Assembly: GCA_937923405.1 (NCBI GenBank)
Contig: CALDUY010000001.1
Span: 124,001-188,000, forward strand
DNA: 64,000 nucleotides
DNA from: an uncultured Gemmataceae bacterium
GTDB lineage: Bacteria > Planctomycetota > Planctomycetia > Gemmatales > Gemmataceae
Direction: 5' to 3'
Shown here in pieces: positions 26,295 through 34,492 of this stretch (the stretch's first letter is position 1; the number at the start of each line of letters is the position of its first letter). The translations under genes were made by a program, and so were the position numbers. Under the pieces are notes generated by a model that worked only from the letters and a program-made list of their open reading frames with translations, was not told where the DNA came from and made no database searches.

Positions 26295-26960
26295 TTACAA
26301 TAGAGATTTCGTCGTTCCAGGTGAAGGGGAATTGACGAAGCGCAGGCGATGAATGGTTCGCCCTTCTTGACGAAACTTGCGTTCAAAGTGGGTCAGATAG
26401 TCCAGATCGTGGCTGGGAGTATGCTCAGGCGGTGGCTCAGCCTCGCTCAGCTGGGTAGACGCGGCCACGGTCTGCCGCACCAGCGTGGCATAATCGGCCA
26501 CATCGGTGACGACGAGCAACTCTCCCGTCGGCATCAGCAAGCGTTGGCAGGTGGCCGCGAACTCGCCGGTGAACAGACGGCGTTTGTGATGTCTTTTCTT
26601 CCACCACGGATCCGGAAAGTAGACATGGATCCGTTGCAGCGAGGCGCTCGGCACCCAGTCGCGCAGAAACGGTCGAGCATCGGTGCAGGCGACGCGGACG
26701 TTGCGTAGCTCGCGCTTGGCCAGGCGCGTGGCGGCGAGTAGCTGATACTTGCGGACGATCTCGATGCCGAAATAGTTCACCTCGGGATGGGCAGCGGCAG
26801 CATTGACTAGGTACAGCCCTTTGCCGAACCCCACTTCCAATTCGACGGGATGGGCATTGCCAAAGATCTTTTGCCAGTCGAGTGCTTCCGTTACCGGGGT
26901 GGGGAGCAAGTACGGTTCGAGCGCCTCCAGAGGCAGGCGAACTCCCTTGGGCACGATCAA
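26295..26960 (-). CDS. trmB: tRNA (guanine-N7-)-methyltransferase
   Basis: TrmB methylates G46 of tRNA using S-adenosylmethionine. The 221-residue protein has the SAM motif ELEVGFGKGLYLVNA and GIEI, the family hallmark YFPDPWWKKRHHKRR, and the C-terminal signature THFERKFRQEGRTIHRL. Length is normal. It overlaps the FabZ-type gene by 4 bases (ATGA), so the two are translationally coupled. Confidence 0.95.
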   Translation of the reverse strand: MIVPKGVRLPLEALEPYLLPTPVTEALDWQKIFGNAHPVELEVGFGKGLYLVNAAAAHPEVNYFGIEIVRKYQLLAATRLAKRELRNVRVACTDARPFLRDWVPSASLQRIHVYFPDPWWKKRHHKRRLFTGEFAATCQRLLMPTGELLVVTDVADYATLVRQTVAASTQLSEAEPPPEHTPSHDLDYLTHFERKFRQEGRTIHRLRFVNSPSPGTTKSLL

Positions 26961-27466
26961 CTCTCCGTTTCGTTCTCGAGATCCTTGATGTGGAATTGCA
27001 CGCCGATGATGTCGCCCTGAAACACCAGCCGCGTCCCCACGAACCCTTGGACGTTGAAGACGGCCTGACGACGATGAAGTTTGGCCGCTTTGCCGATCAG
27101 CACCAGACGATCGCCAGGCCGAACCGCGCCGCGGAAGCGGACGTTCTCCATACCGCCAAAGGCAATAAAGTCTCCTTCGAGCATCCCCGAAGTCGTGTAA
27201 TAATAGGCCACTAACTGAGCCGACGCTTCACACATCAGCACGCCGGGCAACAACGGGAAGCTCGGCATGTGGCCGCGTACCCAGAACTCGTCGTCGCGCA
27301 CGTCCTTGTAGCCGGCGATCAAGTGTTGTTGGCGATCCAGCAAGATGATGCCGTCGAGCTGCTCCATCTCAAAGCGTTGCGGGTTGACCTTGCGTAACTC
27401 CTCACGCGAGGCGACGACGTGGTTGGTGTCAAGTTGCGCGGGATTAAGGATCAATGGCGGTGGCAT
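26957..27466 (-). CDS. FabZ/FabA-type 3-hydroxyacyl-ACP dehydratase
   Basis: A 169-residue hotdog-fold protein. RGHMPSFPLLPGVLMCEASA corresponds to the FabZ active-site loop (H.P..P..PGVL..EA), with His and Glu in place. FGGMENVRFRGAVRPGDRL is the second family motif. It has about 20 extra residues compared with standard FabZ, at the N-terminus. It could act in fatty acid synthesis or in a specialised acyl pathway; the coupling to trmB gives no hint. I leave the symbol empty because paralogues are frequent in planctomycetes. Confidence 0.85.
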   Translation of the reverse strand: MPPPLILNPAQLDTNHVVASREELRKVNPQRFEMEQLDGIILLDRQQHLIAGYKDVRDDEFWVRGHMPSFPLLPGVLMCEASAQLVAYYYTTSGMLEGDFIAFGGMENVRFRGAVRPGDRLVLIGKAAKLHRRQAVFNVQGFVGTRLVFQGDIIGVQFHIKDLENETES

Positions 27467-27592
27467 GACTACGTCTCATTCTACAGGCGGATCCGCGGGG
27501 AGGATCCGGACTCTCCGAGTTCGCCTGGCTCCCGAGGGACTGGCGGGGGAAACAATCGCCAAGCAGCGATCGAGGTTAGCTTAGTGGAACGT

Positions 27593-28570
27593 CTAGCCGA
27601 CTACCTCGGCAATTTGCGACAATTCCGTCAATAACACATCCGGGCGAGTGGCATTCTCCTTAAGCTGCTCCGGGGTGGCGTTCAGGGAGTTTTTATCTCC
27701 AGCGAACAGGGCGGTGTGCATGCCCAGCCGCTTGGCCATCACCAGATCCTGTGGAATGCGCGAACCGACGTGCAGCGTCTCGCTGGGCGTGATCCCCTTG
27801 GCCTGCAATAGCTCAATGGCTCGGCGAAACAGCCGCTCAGACGGCTTCTTTCCTCTAATCTCGTGCGACAACACTGACAATCCCTCGGTCAGCAGTCGGC
27901 TAAGGATTGCGCCGCCGTCTTGGGCCGCCAGTCCTCGGGCCAGCTGCACCGTGGTGAAGCACTGCCCATCGGCAAGCAATCCCTGCGACAGGCCCGACTC
28001 GGCGACGTGGCGCATCGCCTGAGCCGCTCCCGGATAACAGGCGGTGCCTTGCAGGCTGGCGTGAAAGAAGTAGGCGACTTTGCGCGATAGCTCGTTTAGC
28101 GATCCGTAAAAGCTGGCATCAAACGTGTAGTCCTTCTGCATCAGTCGTTTGAGAATCGTTTCCCAGACGCGCTCGATCTGCACGTCGGGATGACGTTCGC
28201 CACCTCCGGGGACCGACGATTGCTCGGCAAGCAGCTGGCGATACTGCGACAGCATGTAGTCGGACGGCTGACCGGGTTTCCGCGACATCGACGCCCACAT
28301 CTTGAACTCCTGGATCGTTTTGTCCAGGGCGTTGTTCATGATGAACGCTTGGGGATGCTCGAAGAGGAGTTCGCCGTTGGGTGGGATGGCCAGCAGAGTG
28401 CCGTAGACGTTCCACAACACCGCGCGGACACGGGGCAGTCGCGTCAGATGCGGACGGGCCTTGACGGCTACCGCGGTCGGCGGCGCAGGCCAGGGCAGAT
28501 CCTTCCGCGAATCCAGGTAGGTGGCGTACTGCTCCAGGCTCAGGGGCACGGCGCGTGTCTCCGGCTGCAA
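27593..28570 (-). CDS. HAD-like protein lacking the catalytic aspartate
   Basis: A 325-residue protein of the haloacid dehalogenase superfamily. Motif I, normally DxDGT or DVYGT, reads AVLWNVYGTLL, so the nucleophile Asp is Asn54 (codon AAC). Motif III Lys is present in RGKKPSERLF. Motif IV appears as HVGSRIPQDLVMAKRLGM, again with Ser in place of the usual first Asp. The cap domain is between residues 75 and 190. With the nucleophile gone, phosphatase activity is unlikely; it may be a binding or regulatory protein. It is divergent from the HEAT-like gene. Confidence 0.75.
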   Translation of the reverse strand: MQPETRAVPLSLEQYATYLDSRKDLPWPAPPTAVAVKARPHLTRLPRVRAVLWNVYGTLLAIPPNGELLFEHPQAFIMNNALDKTIQEFKMWASMSRKPGQPSDYMLSQYRQLLAEQSSVPGGGERHPDVQIERVWETILKRLMQKDYTFDASFYGSLNELSRKVAYFFHASLQGTACYPGAAQAMRHVAESGLSQGLLADGQCFTTVQLARGLAAQDGGAILSRLLTEGLSVLSHEIRGKKPSERLFRRAIELLQAKGITPSETLHVGSRIPQDLVMAKRLGMHTALFAGDKNSLNATPEQLKENATRPDVLLTELSQIAEVVG

Positions 28571-28686
28571 GGGGCGTTTCCAGATCGGCTATTCCAACGG
28601 TAGCAAGAGCAGCGCGGCTGTGCAAGCGACCCTCCTTCGGCTACCATGAAAGAAACGAAGCTTCTGGTCCATCTGAAGGGGTCAAG

Positions 28687-29985
28687 GTGAGCAAACAAGC
28701 AACTACTCCAGGACTGCCCCCTGTGCAACCACCCTCGGGGCAGATGATTCTACGCCTGTTTCTGGTGCCGTTCCTGATCGTGGCCGTCCTGGTCGGGCTG
28801 TATTTACTGGGCAATCTCTTCTTCGGCAAGTCGGGTCGGGCACGCTCCGCTGAAGCGTATCTCCGCGACTTGGACAACGCCAATCCCGACATTCGCTGGC
28901 GGGCGGCGTCGGATTTGTCGCAGCAGCTGCCACGCTCCCCGGAAATGGCTGCCAGCGCCGCCTTCGCCCTGGCTTTGGCCGAACGACTCGAAGCTGCTCT
29001 GACCGAAAGTGCCACCGCCGAGCGCGAGTTCGCCGCCCGGGGCAGCTCCCTCAGTCCCGCCGAACGCGAGGCCAAGCTGAACAAGGACCTCGCGCCAAAC
29101 CGGAACCTAATTATGTATCTGGCCGCCTGTCTGGGCAATTTCTCCGTTCCCGTCGGTGCGCCGCTGTTGCAACAGATGGCCGTGCAGACCGACGGCATGG
29201 AGTCGGAAGCTCTCGCCGAACGTCGCGGACGCGCCTTGTTCGCGCTGGCTGTGCTGGGCGAGAATCTCAAACGGTACGACACGCTCTCAGAAGCGGACCA
29301 ACTCCGCATCGACGAGGAGTTGGCCGCCGCCCGTGAGGGGCAAGCCAAAACGGCCAAACTGGTGAGCAACTATCTGGCTGCTCGTCGCGCTGGCAAGGCG
29401 GATAGTCTGGGAGTGGCCCAGACCTTGCAACAATGCAGCGAAGACGACAATCCCTACCTGCGCGAGCTGACGGCGTTGGCCTCCAACTTCTGGAACGGCA
29501 CGGGACGCGAGCAAACGATGATCGAGGAGTTTCTCGTCAAGCTGGCCCACGACGACGGACGCGGCGAAGATCAACTCGAAGAACGCCAGGCCCGCAACCC
29601 CGACTCGAAGCGGACGCGAGCCATTTCCAAGCGGACCGGCTTTCAGGTGCAGGCCAACGCCAACCTGGCCCTGGCCCGGCGCGGCAGTCCCAAAGTGCGG
29701 CTGGATTTACTCTCGGAGTTACTCGATCCGGATACTCTGCGAAAAATCTTCGTCATCCGCCAGCTGGGGCGGGGCCGCGAAGCCGGTTCCGAGGAACCCA
29801 ACGAAGCCTTGATCCTGATCACCGTCACCAGCGCCGTCCGCGCCGCTGCCGACCTGCGCAAGGCTCGTCCAGAACTGCCGCTCGACGCCATCCAGCGGCA
29901 ACTGGAAACGCTCGCCGAGGATCGCAACCCCTCGCTGGCCACGGAAGCGAAAAAAGCTCTGACCGTGTTCCGATCCCGGAGCTAG
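28687..29985 (+). CDS. Membrane-anchored helical (HEAT-like) protein
   Basis: A 432-residue protein with a short cytoplasmic head, one membrane helix (LVPFLIVAVLVGLYLLGNLF, residues 24-43) and a long helical domain. AEAYLRDLDNANPDIRWRAA at the start of that domain is HEAT-repeat-like, and similar helix pairs follow. The GTG at 28687 is chosen because AAGGGG lies 5 bases upstream; the frame is open to 28555. It ends 6 bases before lutB, so it shares its message. It occupies the place where lutA is found in lut operons but is unrelated to LutA. Confidence 0.65.
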   Translation: MSKQATTPGLPPVQPPSGQMILRLFLVPFLIVAVLVGLYLLGNLFFGKSGRARSAEAYLRDLDNANPDIRWRAASDLSQQLPRSPEMAASAAFALALAERLEAALTESATAEREFAARGSSLSPAEREAKLNKDLAPNRNLIMYLAACLGNFSVPVGAPLLQQMAVQTDGMESEALAERRGRALFALAVLGENLKRYDTLSEADQLRIDEELAAAREGQAKTAKLVSNYLAARRAGKADSLGVAQTLQQCSEDDNPYLRELTALASNFWNGTGREQTMIEEFLVKLAHDDGRGEDQLEERQARNPDSKRTRAISKRTGFQVQANANLALARRGSPKVRLDLLSELLDPDTLRKIFVIRQLGRGREAGSEEPNEALILITVTSAVRAAADLRKARPELPLDAIQRQLETLAEDRNPSLATEAKKALTVFRSRS

Positions 29986-29991
29986 CCAGCG

Positions 29992-31407
29992 ATGATCGAC
30001 CCTGCTCGGCAGGAGCATCACGACTTTGTCAACGCCTCGGCCCAGGCGCTGGGCAATGCCTCGTTGCAAGCGGCTCTGGTTCGCTTGACCAGTACGCTAA
30101 TGGCGGGCAACCGGCGCGGCTTCGCGGCTTTGGCCGACTCTAGCGAGCTGCGCGACCACGCCAAGCAGATCAAAGAACATACTCTGGCTCATCTGGATCG
30201 TTACCTCGAACAACTCGAACAGTCGATCCTCGCGCTGGGAGGCAAGGTCCACTTCGCCGCCGACGCCGAGGAAGCACGCCAGGCGGTGTTGCGCATCGCT
30301 CGGGAGTCGAACTGCCGCCGCATCGTCAAGTCGAAGTCGATGACCACGGAAGAGATTCATCTCAATCCCGCACTGGAGGCTGCCGGCCTGGAGGTGGTCG
30401 AAACCGATTTCGGCGAGTTCATCATCCAGTTGGCCGGCGAGCGGCCCTCGCATCTGGTGGCCCCTGCGGTGCATCATACCCGCGAAAGCATCGCTCGCAT
30501 TCTGTCGAAGCACACCGGCGAACAACTCCCCGATGAGGCGGGACCGCTGGCCAAGGTAGGCCGCCGGTTACTCCGCGAGAAGTTCGCCGTCGCCGACATG
30601 GGCATCACCGGCGGCAATTTCCTCGTCGCCGAAACCGGTACCGTCGTCCTGGTCACCAACGAGGGCAACGGTCGGCTAACCACGACCTGCCCGCGCGTCC
30701 ACGTCGCCATCGTCGGCATGGAAAAAGTCATTCCTCGCCTGCGCGATCTGCCGGTCTTTCTCAAGCTGCTGGCCCGGGGAGCTACCGGCCAGACGCTTAG
30801 CGTGTATACAACACTAATTACCGGGCCACGCCGTCCCGGCGAGCGCGACGGAGCTGATGAGTTTCATCTAGTGTTGCTCGACAATGGTCGGTCGCGTGTA
30901 CTGGCCACGCCGTTCCGCGAGAGTTTGCAGTGCATCCGCTGCGGAGCCTGTTTGAACGCCTGCCCGGTTTATCGACGGATCGGGGGTCATGCCTACGGCG
31001 GCGTCTACTCCGGACCGATCGGTAGCATCTTGACGCCGCTGTACGGTAGCGTGGCGGACAACCCCCATTTGCCGCATGCGTCGAGCCTGTGTGGTGCCTG
31101 CCAGGCTGCTTGCCCCGTCAAGATCAACATTCCGCACATGCTCATCGGGTTGCGGGAGTTGCAACAGCACGAGAAAGGCGTCAAGAGCCGCTGGGAACGT
31201 TGGGCCTATCAACTGGCCTGTGCCGTGCTGCGTCGACCGTGGCTGTATCGGCTCTCGCTGCGGCTGGCCCGGGCGTTCTGCTGGCCATTGGCTCGCGACG
31301 GCTGGATGCGCCGCGTGCCCGGTCCCGTGGCGGGCTGGACCCAATATCGCGACTTTCCCGCTCCGGCAAGGCGATCATTTCGTGAGCTTTGGCGGAACCT
31401 GCATTGA
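29992..31407 (+). CDS. lutB: Lactate utilization iron-sulfur protein LutB
   Basis: LutB belongs to the LutABC complex that oxidises L-lactate to pyruvate. The 471-residue protein has the LUD domain (VKSKSMTTEEI, AVADMGITGGNFLVAETGT) and two ferredoxin motifs CIRCGACLNACP and CGACQAACP. Length fits LutB. The last 33 bases overlap, tail to tail, the stop region of the MFS gene on the other strand. lutC is found 2.4 kb downstream, and lutA is not in the window. Confidence 0.92.
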   Translation: MIDPARQEHHDFVNASAQALGNASLQAALVRLTSTLMAGNRRGFAALADSSELRDHAKQIKEHTLAHLDRYLEQLEQSILALGGKVHFAADAEEARQAVLRIARESNCRRIVKSKSMTTEEIHLNPALEAAGLEVVETDFGEFIIQLAGERPSHLVAPAVHHTRESIARILSKHTGEQLPDEAGPLAKVGRRLLREKFAVADMGITGGNFLVAETGTVVLVTNEGNGRLTTTCPRVHVAIVGMEKVIPRLRDLPVFLKLLARGATGQTLSVYTTLITGPRRPGERDGADEFHLVLLDNGRSRVLATPFRESLQCIRCGACLNACPVYRRIGGHAYGGVYSGPIGSILTPLYGSVADNPHLPHASSLCGACQAACPVKINIPHMLIGLRELQQHEKGVKSRWERWAYQLACAVLRRPWLYRLSLRLARAFCWPLARDGWMRRVPGPVAGWTQYRDFPAPARRSFRELWRNLH

Positions 31408-32808
31408 GTCGAACTTCTCTGGAAACGCCTCGCGCAGCGCCTCCGAGCCGACGTGACCCTCTGCACGAGGCAACGGCACTGGGACATCCTCGACTTTGCC
31501 CCACAGGCTGACCAAGGCCACGAAGCCGAGCATCGGTGCCAGTCCCGAGATGACAAACGGCACGGTGTATGAGCCGCTGCCCTCGACCAGCCAGCCGATG
31601 CATTTTTGCCACAAAGCCATCGCCAGCCAACACAGACAGCCTAGAGTGCCCGTCAACTTGCCCTGATGTCGCACCGTCAGATCCTGACTGAACGAGTAGT
31701 AGTTGGGAAACACTCCCAGCGCGCCGAAACCGACGATCAATAGTCCGAGGAAGACAGCGGGGCTGGCAATAGGAAATTCCAAATACCAGATCTGTAATGT
31801 GCTAAAACTGAACAAGGGGATCTGCACCGTGAGCGGGGCCAACACGGGCAGGAACGGCACGGCCAGGCACAGCAAGGTCAGCATCGCGCAGATCAGGAAG
31901 ACAAGCAGCCGGCTCAGATGGACTGACAGACCGCCGCGCGCCAGTTTTAGCGTGAGAAAGCCCGCGGACAACGCGCCGAGATCGGTGAACAGATAATAGG
32001 CCATCGAAAAGCGGAAGGTGTCGCGGGCCTCGAAGCCGTGCTTGCTCTGCAGGTACAACGGTCCCCAGGCGCGGAGAAAATGCCAGGTCATGTTGATGGT
32101 CACGACGAGAATGACCAACACGACGAAGCGGCGTAGAACCACGTTTGCCGGCAGACTCGGCAGCGGCGAGCGAACTTTCGCCGCCTCCGGTTGCGTGTGG
32201 GCTAGGCGCAGGTCTGACGGGCGCAGACTCGCCCACCAGAACACGACCCAGACGGTTCCACCAGCTCCGACGACGAAGAATGGCAGTCGCCAAGTCTCGA
32301 GGCGTTCCTCATCGAACAACCAGAACATGACCAGGGGAATCAAAATAGCGCCTATAGCCGCTCCAGATTGGAGGATACTGTTGCCCATCGGTCGATCCGC
32401 GGGTGGCAAGATGTGCTGCGTCGTTCGCAGGGCACAGGGCCAGTTGGCGGCCTCGGCCACACCCAGCAGCACCCGACAGAGCAACAAGGTAGCGAAGCCG
32501 TTAGCGAAGCCCGAGCAAAAGCCCGCCGCCGACCATGCCAGCACTGCCAACGGATAGACCCAGTAGACATTCCAGCGATCGACAATGAAGCCGCAGACGA
32601 TCGCCCCAAGGGCAAAGGCCAGGGCAAAGCCAGCCTCGATCGTGGCGTAGTGGTTCTTGTCCATGTCCAGATCGAGCAAGATGTATTTCGCCAGCAGGTT
32701 TAGGGTGAGGCGATCCATATAGTTGATCGCTGTCGCCATCAGCAGCAGGCAACAGACCCACCAACGCCAACTCGCGCCGCGCGTGGATGTGGTGTCAGAC
32801 ATCAGCAC
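31375..32808 (-). CDS. MFS transporter (ACS anion:cation symporter type)
   Basis: A 477-residue permease with 12 predicted helices. INYMDRLTLNLL in the first helix, GFIVDRWN (the loop 2-3 motif) and RVLLGVAEAANWPCAL are typical of the anion:cation symporter family, which moves hexuronates, tartrate, phthalate and similar acids. Because it sits between lutB and lutC, lactate or another carboxylate is a reasonable guess. It is encoded antisense to both and overlaps lutB by 33 bases at the 3' ends. An ATG two codons later (32802) is an equally good start. Confidence 0.85.
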   Translation of the reverse strand: MLMSDTTSTRGASWRWWVCCLLLMATAINYMDRLTLNLLAKYILLDLDMDKNHYATIEAGFALAFALGAIVCGFIVDRWNVYWVYPLAVLAWSAAGFCSGFANGFATLLLCRVLLGVAEAANWPCALRTTQHILPPADRPMGNSILQSGAAIGAILIPLVMFWLFDEERLETWRLPFFVVGAGGTVWVVFWWASLRPSDLRLAHTQPEAAKVRSPLPSLPANVVLRRFVVLVILVVTINMTWHFLRAWGPLYLQSKHGFEARDTFRFSMAYYLFTDLGALSAGFLTLKLARGGLSVHLSRLLVFLICAMLTLLCLAVPFLPVLAPLTVQIPLFSFSTLQIWYLEFPIASPAVFLGLLIVGFGALGVFPNYYSFSQDLTVRHQGKLTGTLGCLCWLAMALWQKCIGWLVEGSGSYTVPFVISGLAPMLGFVALVSLWGKVEDVPVPLPRAEGHVGSEALREAFPEKFDSMQVPPKLTK

Positions 32809-33005
32809 CTCAACGGGTAGATCTAGGGCGGGAATTCAAGGAAGGATGTGACGAGTCTACCGCGTCGCTTCCATGCTGGCTAGCGCCGAGTAGAAAAAGT
32901 ATCCAGCAAGCGCGGCAACGCAACTGGTCGATGTCAGTGGGCGCACCGCACCCATTGTGGAAGTCGAAGCTATGCTTTTTCTCTATGTAGAGTTTACCTG
33001 CAAGT

Positions 33006-33039
33006 TGGGGGAACTCGTGTAAGAATTGCACGTCCCCCA
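33006..33039. other. Hairpin in the lut intergenic region
   Basis: TGGGGGA and TCCCCCA pair as the outer stem, and CGTG with CACG as an inner stem (three-base bulge), around a 9-base loop. It lies about 95 bases before the sigma-54-like site at 33134, inside the 818-base gap between the MFS gene and the 51-residue ORF. The first 200 bases of that gap (32809-33005) show nothing else that I can support beyond being the promoter side of the MFS gene. Confidence 0.4.
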
Positions 33040-33133
33040 GCGCGAGGATCAGTTCGGGGCAACAAGGTTCCTCCTCCCGTAATGCAGAATAGACAACAAG
33101 TTAGGAATTTTTTAATTTTTTCAGGGAACTTTT

Positions 33134-33149
33134 TGGCACATCATCTGCT
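33134..33149 (+). promoter_or_regulatory. Sigma-54-type promoter candidate
   Basis: TGGCACATCATCTGCT matches the -24/-12 consensus TGGCACGNNNNTTGCW with the GG and GC dinucleotides at exactly the right distance and mismatches only at two flanking positions. It is preceded by a T-rich tract (33098-33134), as often seen at IHF-dependent sites. The start would be near 33160, ahead of the structured RNA. No activator-binding sequence was identified. Confidence 0.45.
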
Positions 33150-33159
33150 CTAACGGTTG

Positions 33160-33427
33160 TTCGCTGCCCAAGAGCGACATCCTTAGAAAGTCACTTTGGG
33201 GCTGGAACAGAAGAGGTCCGGGGCCGGAACCTCGGGCCGTAGGCAGTGGCCTGGGAAGGATCGATCATCTTTCCCAGGTCACTTGAATTTTCTCCGGGTC
33301 TACAGACTCCCTTCCCCCCTGTCGATAGCACTCTTGAACGCTTGTTTCGATCGCCGATTTTCTCCCTCCCCTGGAATCGGCCATCCTCCTTCAACCCCGT
33401 GTCCTCCTCGACGCGGGGTTTTTTTCG
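33160..33427 (+). ncRNA. Candidate C-rich structured small RNA or leader RNA
   Basis: About 268 bases with no gene but with a dense series of hairpins: 33215-33238 (9-bp stem GGTCCGGGG/CCTCGGGCC, loop CCGGAA), 33245-33283 (17-bp stem closing on CGATC), 33353-33381 (7-bp stem), then an intrinsic terminator at 33393-33427. Unpaired parts are rich in C: CTCCCTTCCCCCC, CTCCCTCCCC, CCTCCTT. The terminator loop displays TCCTCC. These match the anti-Shine-Dalgarno sequence, as in C-rich regulatory RNAs. Alternatively it is an attenuated leader of the downstream 51-residue ORF and lutC. I compared it mentally with 6S, SRP, tmRNA and RNase P RNAs and found no match. Confidence 0.4.
33393..33427 (+). 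terminator. Rho-independent terminator
   Basis: AACCCCGTG and CGCGGGGTT form a 9-bp stem (one G-T pair) around TCCTCCTCGA and are followed directly by seven T residues in all. This is the clearest intrinsic terminator in the window and it acts on plus-strand transcripts, yet there is no plus-strand gene in the preceding 2 kb. That is the main reason for proposing a small RNA here. Confidence 0.75.
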
Positions 33428-33626
33428 TCGGCGCTTCGGAACTGAACAGCACCTTACAGTGCGCTAATCTTTCGTTACACTCACTCGAGGATAGTTGCTT
33501 TGTCGGTTTTCGAGGATTCGACGATAGAGTCCTAGCAAAAGAGCAACTTAGGACGAATCATCTCAACTCGGCGCGCGAGTTGCTAGGGCGTTATAGCTCT
33601 AGCAGGATGCTGAGGTGAGGTGGGCC

Positions 33627-33782
33627 ATGCAATTTCGCTGCGTTGCTCTGATTGCCTTGTGGACGTTCATCAGCGGTCCGATTCTCGGTACGCCTCGCGG
33701 CTCCGTTTCTGCTGATCGCGCAGTGGCCCAAAAGCCTGCCGAACCGGTCGCCAAACAGCTTCGACTGGCTCCTGGGCGATGA
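33627..33782 (+). CDS. Small secreted peptide upstream of lutC (51 aa)
   Basis: A 51-residue open frame beginning MQFRCVALIALWTFISGPIL, which looks like a signal peptide, followed by about 28 polar residues (VAQKPAEPVAKQLRLAPGR at the end). GAGGTGGG precedes the ATG. It ends 18 bases before lutC, which has no Shine-Dalgarno sequence of its own, so lutC may depend on translation of this ORF. No family recognised. The 200 bases between the terminator and this ORF contain only weak promoter-like sequences. Confidence 0.45.
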   Translation: MQFRCVALIALWTFISGPILGTPRGSVSADRAVAQKPAEPVAKQLRLAPGR

Positions 33783-33800
33783 AAGCTCTAGACTCCCTTC

Positions 33801-34463
33801 ATGACCAATTCACGCGAGGCATTTTTTCAACGGGTCCGCGAAGCAGTTCGCCAGGGCAACCGTGTTGGACACATTCCTGGACTGCCCGAACGCGGCACCG
33901 TCGGCTATCAGGGAGCGGGCGAGGATCCGCTGGCTCGCCTCCGCCAAGAATGGACAGCGGCCGGCGGACAGTTCCATCTCGCCAGTACGCCTCAAGAAGT
34001 TCGCTCGATCGTTCGGCATCTGGTCGTAACAAAGGAGGCGCGCTGCGTCCTGGTCGGCGACGAATTGGACTATCTGGATCTTGAAAAGAACTTACTCGAT
34101 TGTGAAATAATCCGCGTCGGTTCACTGCCGTCAGGAACCGAACGTGAGGTGTTCTTCCGTGCGGACGTCGGCATCAGCGCCGTCACGGCAATTTTAGCGG
34201 AGACCGGCTCGCTAGTGTTGGCCACGCGGCCCGATCAGCCCCGTTCACTCAGTTTGTTGCCGCCGATCCATCTCGCCATCGCTCGCCGCGATCAGCTGGT
34301 TGCCGACCTGTTCGATCTGCTGGACGGCTCGACGCCGATGCCCGCTTGTCTGACGCTGATCACTGGGCCAAGCAAGACGGGCGACATCGAACTGAAACTC
34401 GTGACCGGAGTTCACGGACCTGGCGAGGTCCATTTGATCGTCCTCTCTGGAGAGGACGACTAA
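33801..34463 (+). CDS. lutC: Lactate utilization protein LutC
   Basis: A 220-residue LUD-domain protein, the third subunit of the LutABC lactate oxidation complex. The family pattern is seen in DVGISAVTAILAETGSLVLA, LSLLPPIHLAIARRDQLV and the C-terminal TLITGPSKTGDIELKLVTGVHGPGEV (shown as two pieces: LITGPSKTGDIE and VTGVHGPGEV). Length is normal. It is separated from lutB by the antisense MFS gene and the non-coding region, an unusual arrangement. A palindrome (34439-34458) spans the stop codon. Confidence 0.92.
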   Translation: MTNSREAFFQRVREAVRQGNRVGHIPGLPERGTVGYQGAGEDPLARLRQEWTAAGGQFHLASTPQEVRSIVRHLVVTKEARCVLVGDELDYLDLEKNLLDCEIIRVGSLPSGTEREVFFRADVGISAVTAILAETGSLVLATRPDQPRSLSLLPPIHLAIARRDQLVADLFDLLDGSTPMPACLTLITGPSKTGDIELKLVTGVHGPGEVHLIVLSGEDD

Positions 34464-34492
34464 GACCGAGCCAAGGTCGGACTGTCTCGCTG

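Noticed and set aside
33160-33427. Identity of the structured RNA as 6S, SRP, tmRNA or RNase P RNA
   Set aside because: No SRP GGAAGCAGC-type loop, no tmRNA acceptor or tag frame, no RNase P core sequences, and no long end-to-end pairing as in 6S RNA.
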